Assembly (NCBI GenBank): GCA_016177145.1
Contig: JACOVV010000001.1
Location: 1 to 5,025, forward strand
Length of the DNA stretch: 5,025 bases
Direction of reading: 5' to 3'
Origin: Candidatus Omnitrophota bacterium
Lineage (GTDB): Bacteria > Omnitrophota > Gorgyraeia > JACOVV01
Both the position numbers and the translations under genes were made by a program. The notes below the pieces were generated by a model. That model did not search any database. It worked only from the letters and a program-made list of their open reading frames with translations, and was not told where the DNA came from. Positions 1-5,025 of the stretch are shown here, piece by piece. Position 1 is the stretch's first letter. Every line of letters starts with the position of its first letter.

Positions 1-776
1 GCTTTGCCGCTTCCGCCGTCAGGATTAACCGCCTTCGAATCGAAGAAAAACTTCTCCCGGGAGAGACAAAAGAAGGGTTTGTCGAAGTGACAAACTCCTC
101 CCCCAAGGAAGTGATGCACTTAAAGGCCTATTCCCAGGACTGGTGCTACAGTTCTGCTGAAGAAGGGAGCAAAGAATTCGCCCCTCCCGGCACTTTCCCC
201 CATTGCGCTTCGGAATGGCTGACTCTTTATCCTGAGGAACTCACTCTTCCCCCGAAAAGTTCGGCAAAAGTCCGTTACACGATCTCCGCTCCGGCGGATG
301 CTCAAGGAGGGTATCACTCGGTTATTTTCTTTGAGAACACGTTGAGTTCCTCCTCAAAAAAAGAAGACTCGCCGGGATCCATCAGCGCGCGGATCGCTTG
401 TCTGGTTTACGTTGATATTCTGGGAACACTGAAAAAAGATCTCACCATTTCTTCCCTTGATCTCAAGTTGACACAGAACGCCAAAACCCTGGAATTGCGG
501 CTGGATTTGGAAAACAGCTCCAATACCCATTTCACGATAGAGCCGACTTACCATCTTCTGAATGAACAAGGAGCCATGGCCGCCAGAGGGACTTTCTCTA
601 AAAGTTATCTTCTTCCAGAAGACAAAGCAACCGCCCAGGCCAAATGGATCGGCGCTCTTTCCGAAGGATCTTATCACCTTGTCGTCTCCGTTGATTTGGG
701 AGAAGAGAACGTTCTTGTCAAAGAATGGAAGATCACCGTGTCACCAGGGGGAATGATCCGGCAAGAACCGCTATGA
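1..776 (+). CDS. PapD-like periplasmic chaperone-type protein, 5' end cut by window
   Basis: This is the last 257 residues of an open frame that runs in from the left edge (first full codon at base 3). A GTG at base 87 could pass as a start, but the 28 codons before it read as a normal first Ig strand pair (VRINRLRIEEKLLPGETKEG), so the GTG is an internal valine. The visible part opens with FAASA, which resembles the end of a signal peptide with an Ala-Ser-Ala cleavage site. Domain 1 (visible residues 6-115) has the hallmarks of COG3121-like chaperones: a G-x-V-x-V-x-N strand, the W72-to-P77 SEWLTLYP segment, an L-P-P-K-S-S-A-K-V turn and the GGYHSVIFFEN strand. Domain 2 (about 125-255) is a second beta-sandwich. 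Cys48 and Cys68 could form a disulfide. It lies one base upstream of the barrel gene, matching chaperone-usher order. A chaperone role is inferred; a structural Ig-like surface protein is the alternative. Confidence 0.72.
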   Translation, partial: FAASAVRINRLRIEEKLLPGETKEGFVEVTNSSPKEVMHLKAYSQDWCYSSAEEGSKEFAPPGTFPHCASEWLTLYPEELTLPPKSSAKVRYTISAPADAQGGYHSVIFFENTLSSSSKKEDSPGSISARIACLVYVDILGTLKKDLTISSLDLKLTQNAKTLELRLDLENSSNTHFTIEPTYHLLNEQGAMAARGTFSKSYLLPEDKATAQAKWIGALSEGSYHLVVSVDLGEENVLVKEWKITVSPGGMIRQEPL

Positions 777-777
777 C

Positions 778-3588
778 ATGAAAAATCGTCACCTGTCGTT
801 CTACAGGAACTGGCGCAATGGAGTTGTGATCGGAGGATACCTTCTCTGCTGCTCCGCGACAGCCCAGGCGGAACCGGTCGGCGTCTCCGGCTTTCAGGCG
901 GAGCGGGACAAAGCGCTGGACCAAGCGGCGCAACAAGCGATGCAGTCACTCCATCCGTTTTCCCCCGCCCCTGCCGTCTCAACGGCAAAAATCATCCGCC
1001 TCCCGCTCGGCTCTTCCACAATGATTGAGCGAAAAAGCATCCACCGGTTTCTCATCACTCAACCTGACCTGGTTTCTGTCGAGCAGACATCTCCTGCGGC
1101 TTTGAAACTCACCGGGCAGAAATTGGGGACCGCCTTGCTTCATCTCTGGGAAGAGAATCAACGCTTTTCTTACAAGATCCAGGTCATCACCCAGCAGGAA
1201 AGCAAAGCGGCGCAGGTCCAGCCGGCCGAACCTTCTCGTAAAGAAGGGAAGAAAGCGAGACCTTTCCGCGTTTCCTACGATCTCAACCATAACACTTTTC
1301 ACCGCGGCAACTCTTCCGGCAACCTCAGCCGCAGCACCCTCAACGTGAGCCAGCATATCCAGGCGGGAGGCGAAACGCCTTATGGGAATCTCAGTTATTC
1401 CACGACCCTGAGACGATTGAAGAAAAAATTTGATGACACCAACGCGGCGCTTTCTTTACGCAACGGGAAAATCGGCTCTTTTGAAAACTTCAACGTCTCG
1501 GCTCTGGATACCAGCGTTTCCGCGGGGAACTATGTCCTGCCGACGACGCAGATCCGGGGATTCAAGCTGGAGCAAAAACTGGCTCCTGTGGATTACAACA
1601 TCTTCTGGGGAAGAGAACGGTTCGGGTCGTTCGGGGGGCTGGCGCCCGGGTTTGAGAAAAAACGGGAGAGTTTTCTCGCGGGGGCCCAAATCAAGCATTC
1701 CTACGAGGAAGGATTCGTGAAAGGAACACTCGCCCACGGCTATGGCGGCGCCCGGAGCGCTCTGCTCAAAGAAGACGTCGCCGGCATTGAGTTTGATCAT
1801 CAAATGAACCCCTTCCAATGGACGGGGGACGCCGGATTTAACGGTGAGCACTATGGACTCAACCTCAAGAACCTCTGGAAATCGGAATCGTGGCGGATTG
1901 AAACAAAAATCCGGGACGTCGAGAAAAATTTCTTCACTTTAGTCGGGACCCCTTCTTATCTCGGGGAAAGGGGAATCACGTTTTCGACCGATTATCAGCC
2001 GCTCACCCCCCTCCGTCTGTCAGGTGAATTTGATCTGTATAAGAACCGCGCCTTTCTCAACATGGCGGAACCGGACGCCCTGAACCAGCGTTTCTATTTC
2101 GCCGTCTCAAGCAAGGTCTGGGAACATTATCATTTAAGGATGAGCGTTTCCAATTCGCGGCTGATGGGGTTGGTCTCTCCTTCGATCCAGACATACTATA
2201 CTTCTTACCTCAGCCGCGATTTTTTACTCGGCGGTAAACGGTTCAGCCCCTATCTTAATTACCAATTCAATGAAGCGGTCTACCGCTCCACCCCTTCGAT
2301 TGATTACAGAAATAACCAGGTGACGCTGGGGGCCAATCTGGGCTTGACCAAGAACCTTTCTTTTTATACTTCTCATCTGTGGAGCTTCGTGGACGAGACG
2401 ACCGTGAAAGTGGAAAGCCGCCCCCGCGCGTTCAACGCCGGGTTCAATTATAAACTCCCTGTCCCTGAAAAGCTCCCTCTCTCGGCGACCTATGGCTTGA
2501 ATTACCGTAACGAAGAAAACACCGAATCGGCGCGGAGCTTTCTCGCCGGAGAGGATACGATTGATCACACCGTCAACGTCAATTATAAAATCTCCAGTGA
2601 TTTGAGGTTTTTCTTAAACGCTCAGTTAAGTCATATCCGTTTTGAGGCCAGCCGGCCGCGTCAGGTGGAAGCCAACATCTCCATGGGGGTCCGGTCTTCC
2701 GTTGATACTCCTTTCATATGGAACCCGCAAACAGCCGCCGTCGGCATCGTGTTTAAAGACTCCAACGGCAACGGGCTCTATGATGAAGAGGAAGGGGGGC
2801 TTCAAGGAGTGGCCGTCCGCTGCGGCGATAAAACGTCTGTCACCGACAGCGACGGGTATTACTTATTGGAGCACCTCTTCGGCAAGAGCGCCTTTGTCTC
2901 TCTGGACATCTCTTCTCTCCCCAAAGGATATGTCCCGACCACCGCGACGGAAAAAGAGATCGAGATCCGCCAGGGACAGCCGGTCATGGTCAATTTCGGC
3001 ATCCAGACGACGACCCAAATCAACGGTTTCCTCTATAACGACCTTAACGCCAACCGTACTTTCGACCGCGGCGACGCCGCCGTGCCGGATGTCACCGTTT
3101 GGCTGGACGACAAATCTTCGGCGCAAACCGATGACTACGGATTTTTCAATTTTGGGAGGACGGAGCCGGGCAAACACTCGCTTCGCGTCGATATGGCCGG
3201 ACTTCCTTATACTTACGTCACCGATGTCCCTGTCCAGCAGGAAATCACCGTTCGGGAAAATGAAATTTATCAGTTTTACTTTCCTCTAAGGACGGTGAAG
3301 GTCATCGGCGGCAAAATATTCCACGATCAGAATGGAAACGGGCGTCCGGACCGGGGTGAACCGGGGATTCCGGAAGTTACCGTCACTGTCGGCGACGTGA
3401 CCGTGACCTCCGACTCTGAAGGAAATTACCTGCTGGAAGAAATCCCCGCGGGTGAGTTGATCGCCCGGTTACAACCGGAAACGCTTCCCCCTTCTTACCA
3501 GGGTAAAAATTACGGCCCCGGTCAGCATACCAGACACATCCCCGCTGAAGGGACATTGCAGCAGGACCTCAATTTCTGGGTTCGTTAA
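778..3588 (+). CDS. Outer-membrane beta-barrel protein with secretin-type N-terminal domain and three SdrB-like repeats (usher-like candidate)
   Basis: The product has 936 residues. The start at ATG 778 is the first possible one, because the frame is closed by TGA at 754-756. Residues 1-31 are a Sec signal peptide: basic n-region, GVVIGGYLLCC core, cleavage after AQA. Residues about 70-138 resemble the pilus-formation N-terminal domain (PF13629) of CpaC/RcpA secretins: IIRLPLGSSTMIE, then a residue stretch with DLVSVEQ, then LTGQKLGTALLHLWEEN. A charged linker (139-163) follows. Residues 164-645 are rich in amphipathic strands separated by polar turns and aromatic girdle residues, as in an outer-membrane barrel. 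Residues 653-936 hold three SdrB-like domains. Secretin core motifs and an LPXTG anchor are absent, and I see no recognisable FimD/PapC usher motifs. No Shine-Dalgarno sequence is well placed; the TGACATG junction suggests translation coupled to the chaperone-like gene. A pore or usher-like role is inferred; a surface adhesin anchored by a barrel is the main alternative. Confidence 0.78.
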   Translation: MKNRHLSFYRNWRNGVVIGGYLLCCSATAQAEPVGVSGFQAERDKALDQAAQQAMQSLHPFSPAPAVSTAKIIRLPLGSSTMIERKSIHRFLITQPDLVSVEQTSPAALKLTGQKLGTALLHLWEENQRFSYKIQVITQQESKAAQVQPAEPSRKEGKKARPFRVSYDLNHNTFHRGNSSGNLSRSTLNVSQHIQAGGETPYGNLSYSTTLRRLKKKFDDTNAALSLRNGKIGSFENFNVSALDTSVSAGNYVLPTTQIRGFKLEQKLAPVDYNIFWGRERFGSFGGLAPGFEKKRESFLAGAQIKHSYEEGFVKGTLAHGYGGARSALLKEDVAGIEFDHQMNPFQWTGDAGFNGEHYGLNLKNLWKSESWRIETKIRDVEKNFFTLVGTPSYLGERGITFSTDYQPLTPLRLSGEFDLYKNRAFLNMAEPDALNQRFYFAVSSKVWEHYHLRMSVSNSRLMGLVSPSIQTYYTSYLSRDFLLGGKRFSPYLNYQFNEAVYRSTPSIDYRNNQVTLGANLGLTKNLSFYTSHLWSFVDETTVKVESRPRAFNAGFNYKLPVPEKLPLSATYGLNYRNEENTESARSFLAGEDTIDHTVNVNYKISSDLRFFLNAQLSHIRFEASRPRQVEANISMGVRSSVDTPFIWNPQTAAVGIVFKDSNGNGLYDEEEGGLQGVAVRCGDKTSVTDSDGYYLLEHLFGKSAFVSLDISSLPKGYVPTTATEKEIEIRQGQPVMVNFGIQTTTQINGFLYNDLNANRTFDRGDAAVPDVTVWLDDKSSAQTDDYGFFNFGRTEPGKHSLRVDMAGLPYTYVTDVPVQQEITVRENEIYQFYFPLRTVKVIGGKIFHDQNGNGRPDRGEPGIPEVTVTVGDVTVTSDSEGNYLLEEIPAGELIARLQPETLPPSYQGKNYGPGQHTRHIPAEGTLQQDLNFWVR
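2734..3585 (+). repeat. Three tandem SdrB/CNA-B-like domains with DxNxNxxxD loops (protein-level repeat)
   Basis: Within the barrel protein, residues about 653-741, 746-838 and 841-936 are three copies of one domain. Each opens with a G-x-[IVL]-[FY] strand followed by an acidic loop: DSNGNGLYDEEE at 661, DLNANRTFDRGD at 755 and DQNGNGRPDRGE at 850, a period of 94-95 residues. Each then has a P- or L-x-x-V-x-V strand, a 'TDSDGYYLLE'-type turn (689, 784 and 878) and a closing strand (VNFGIQ, FYFPLR, LNFWVR). This is the pattern of SdrD B-like domains, which bind calcium through such loops. The copies have diverged in sequence, so they are old duplications and not a recent DNA repeat. Because the third copy is complete and forms the C-terminus, the chain does not end in a barrel strand. 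Confidence 0.85.
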
Positions 3589-3594
3589 TTCTCA

Positions 3595-4983
3595 CTAAAT
3601 GACCAAGAGCGCGAAGGAGAGCTGAGTGCGGTAGGTTCCCCCTTTGGATTTCTTGGGAACCGTCAGACGGCAGGTGAGATTAAAAACGTCGCTTTCCCCC
3701 TGATCATTGGAGGTGTAGAGGACCGCCGTCCCTACTTTGACCGGCTGATAATCTCCGGCGGCATCCCCCGTGGCGACTCTTTCAAGACGAACGGTAAAAT
3801 TCCCTTCGGGGATCTGTTCTCCCTGTTCGTTGACGAGCGGCTCTGTGACGACCAACTGAAACTGGTAGCGCTGTCCTGTGTTGTTCCGGATTTGAACCAC
3901 TAACTGGCTTTCAGCCGATTCGTCCGGTTTGACATCTTTAAACTGAAGCGATCCCCCTTCCACCGGCGTCACGACGAAATCGAAAACCGGCTCAACCTCC
4001 AAAGAGGCCGGGACTGAGTACGCGGTCTGCGCCGTCGCCGGAAGCGTCGTGTCGGATTTTACCGACACGGAAAACATCCCCTGGTATTGCCCCGCCGGAA
4101 GACTGGCTGCCCCCTCCAGATGGTAAGCGGCAATCCATGAATCGGAACTCCCCGAAGAATCAGAACGATAAATCACCGCCGGTTCCTGCGAGAGGAGCGT
4201 TTGGGGAGAAAGTGTTCCGCGGGTCCCTCCGGAGAGATTTACCGTTAATTTCTCGAAGGGGACCGTCTGTCCATTCTGGACGTTCGTCAACGCCGTCACG
4301 AACCGCTGTTCGATTTGGTAGCCGGACCCGATATTGCTTAATACCTCAAAGAGCAGTTCTTGCACGGCCTCGGACTGGTCCAGCGAAATTTTCCCAAAAT
4401 CGAGTCTCTCCTGCTCTGACTGCGAGGAAATCGCCAGCTGGAAAACAGTCCGGATCTGCGCCGAAATTTCCAGCGTGATACTTTGCAGAGAAGCGCTGCC
4501 GGACGCCGTCAACGGTTCGAGGTTAAAAGTCACCTGCCCCCGGTACATCCCCCCTTTGACCTTCTCAGGGACAAAAAGAGTGTACGCAATCGTCATCGTG
4601 TCGGAAGTTCCGGTCTCGTCGGATGTGTACAACGTCACGGTCCCCGGTTGAAGGGCCGATGGAGCTTCTACCCGCATCGTGCCGAGGTTCGCTCCCCGGA
4701 TAAAAAACTTGATCTGCTCCGGATTCAGCAGGTCCCCTTCTTCGTTCTGCAGGGACCTCACCAGAAAATGCGTCAATTGATACCTGACTGAAGTGTCGTT
4801 GGTGACATTAATCTCCGCTTCCTCCGTCACAATATCCCCCTCTTCCACTTCTCCAAAATGGATATCGTTACGGGTCACCGAAGGAGTCACCGAAATGGAA
4901 AAAGCCGCCCAGGCGGGAGAAGAAGAAAAACAAACAGCGAAAAATAAAAATGAGAGGGCCAACGACACGGTTCGCTTTTTCAT
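3595..4983 (-). CDS. Exported three-repeat beta-sandwich protein, candidate surface or pilus subunit
   Basis: The product has 462 residues, with ATG at 4983-4981 and a TAG stop at 3597-3595. Residues 1-26 form a clear Sec signal peptide: MKKR, a hydrophobic core of LALSFLFFAVCF, and cleavage after AWA. The cysteine at 18 has no proper lipobox, so it is not a lipoprotein. The mature part is three copies of one domain starting near residues 28, 181 and 334. Each begins with F-x-[IFL]-x-[IV] and an FG-V/FG-I or FKDV turn, and each ends with a Y-[TR]-S-[DN]-x-x-G-x-S-D motif followed by a GG- or AG-x-Y strand. It is almost all beta with a single mature cysteine (438). I do not recognise a named family; it resembles fimbrial-subunit or Ig-like surface proteins. 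It converges on the barrel gene, so it needs its own promoter, which is visible. A role as cargo of the chaperone/barrel pair is inferred only from location and fold. Confidence 0.75.
   Translation of the reverse strand: MKKRTVSLALSFLFFAVCFSSSPAWAAFSISVTPSVTRNDIHFGEVEEGDIVTEEAEINVTNDTSVRYQLTHFLVRSLQNEEGDLLNPEQIKFFIRGANLGTMRVEAPSALQPGTVTLYTSDETGTSDTMTIAYTLFVPEKVKGGMYRGQVTFNLEPLTASGSASLQSITLEISAQIRTVFQLAISSQSEQERLDFGKISLDQSEAVQELLFEVLSNIGSGYQIEQRFVTALTNVQNGQTVPFEKLTVNLSGGTRGTLSPQTLLSQEPAVIYRSDSSGSSDSWIAAYHLEGAASLPAGQYQGMFSVSVKSDTTLPATAQTAYSVPASLEVEPVFDFVVTPVEGGSLQFKDVKPDESAESQLVVQIRNNTGQRYQFQLVVTEPLVNEQGEQIPEGNFTVRLERVATGDAAGDYQPVKVGTAVLYTSNDQGESDVFNLTCRLTVPKKSKGGTYRTQLSFALLVI
3598..4902 (-). 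repeat. Three tandem ~153-residue beta-sandwich repeats (protein-level)
   Basis: In the minus-strand gene the repeat starts are FSISVTPS (residue 28), FQLAISSQ (181) and FDFVVTPV (334), exactly 153 residues apart each time. The shared signature near each repeat end is LYTSDETGTSD (118), IYRSDSSGSSD (271) and LYTSNDQGESD (422). It is followed 13-20 residues later by KGGMYRGQVTFNL, PAGQYQGMFSVSV or KGGTYRTQLSFAL. Repeats one and three are closer to each other than to the middle one at this motif. Repeats one and two, and two and three, are joined by short segments (about residues 157-180 and 309-333) that each run into a strand leading to the next repeat's first strand (LEISAQIRTV, ASLEVEPV). 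The copies are diverged, so this is an old internal triplication. Confidence 0.85.
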
Positions 4984-4992
4984 GGCAGTGTT

Positions 4993-5021
4993 ATTATATC
5001 ACTCCCGGGTGACGATCGTAT
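4993..5021 (-). promoter_or_regulatory. Sigma70-type extended -10 promoter of the three-repeat gene
   Basis: Read on the minus strand, the sequence is TGATATAAT: a perfect TATAAT (4998-4993) preceded by TGn, the extended -10 form that needs little or no -35. Around a 16-18 base spacer (near 5016-5022) only a poor -35 match exists (ATACGA or similar). Transcription would be expected to begin about 7 bases after the box, near 4985-4987, only 2 to 4 bases before the ATG. No Shine-Dalgarno sequence lies within the usual distance of the start; a GGGAG lies about 18 bases upstream, which is too far and also upstream of the -10 box. The message would thus be leaderless or nearly so. A perfect -10 can arise by chance in 42 bases, so the call is moderate. 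Confidence 0.5.
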
Positions 5022-5025
5022 AGAC

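Noticed and set aside
87..89. GTG as the start codon of the first gene
   Set aside because: The frame is open to the left edge, and the upstream codons encode a plausible signal-peptide end and the first Ig strands. The GTG falls inside a beta-strand (GFVEVTN).
847..856. Lipoprotein signal at the two cysteines in the barrel protein's signal peptide
   Set aside because: The residues before the cysteines (YLL, LLC) do not fit a lipobox, whereas AQA followed by EP is a good signal peptidase I site.
674..988. Minus-strand open frames across the chaperone/barrel junction
   Set aside because: They overlap two well-supported plus-strand genes and encode Arg/Ser/Pro-rich sequence without any domain or signal peptide.
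2642..3289. 215-residue open frame overlapping the SdrB repeats on the plus strand
   Set aside because: It lies out of frame over a clearly coding region with recognisable domains, and its own translation is Arg/Ser/Pro-rich with no motif. It is a shadow of the real gene.
2734..3585. Gram-positive Sdr-type wall-anchored adhesin
   Set aside because: There is no LPXTG sorting signal, no C-terminal membrane segment and no Ser-Asp tract; a barrel-like region precedes the repeats instead.
778..3588. Secretin (CpaC/RcpA/GspD) identity for the barrel protein
   Set aside because: Only the N-terminal domain is secretin-like. The conserved secretin core motifs are not visible, and the C-terminal third is SdrB-like domains.
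4137..4791. Plus-strand open frames over the three-repeat gene
   Set aside because: They are antisense to a gene with a clear signal peptide and internal repeats, and their products are low-complexity with no recognisable feature.

Overview
The window looks like an accessory cell-surface locus from a Gram-negative (two-membrane) bacterium of roughly even base composition. All three genes encode proteins with, or apparently following, a Sec signal peptide, and the central product reads as an outer-membrane beta-barrel. No housekeeping gene fixes the lineage. An uncultured didermic phylum (for example Omnitrophota or Elusimicrobiota) is plausible, but that is only a guess. There are no RNA genes, insertion sequences, CRISPR arrays or attachment sites.

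Layout. (1) Bases 1-776, plus strand: the 3' part of a gene for a two-domain, immunoglobulin-like protein resembling PapD-type periplasmic chaperones. Its start lies off the left edge. (2) Bases 778-3588, plus strand, one base after the first gene's stop: a 936-residue exported protein. It has a short N-terminal domain like that of secretins and pilus-formation proteins, a long beta-strand region interpreted as a barrel, and three C-terminal SdrB-type repeats with calcium-binding-like DxNxNxxxD loops. (3) Bases 3595-4983, minus strand, convergent with the second gene across only 6 bases: a 462-residue exported protein built of three tandem beta-sandwich repeats of about 153 residues. (4) Bases 4984-5025: the promoter region of gene 3, with a perfect TATAAT extended -10 so close to the ATG that the message may be leaderless.

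Working model (inference). The three genes have the parts list of a chaperone-usher-like surface system: a periplasmic chaperone, an outer-membrane pore with extra periplasmic Ig-like domains, and an all-beta repeat protein that could be the exported subunit. However, the pore shows none of the classical FimD/PapC usher signatures I would recognise by eye, and its N-terminal domain is of the kind normally found on secretins. It is therefore best treated as a possibly undescribed, usher-analogous system. No gene symbol is assigned to any gene.
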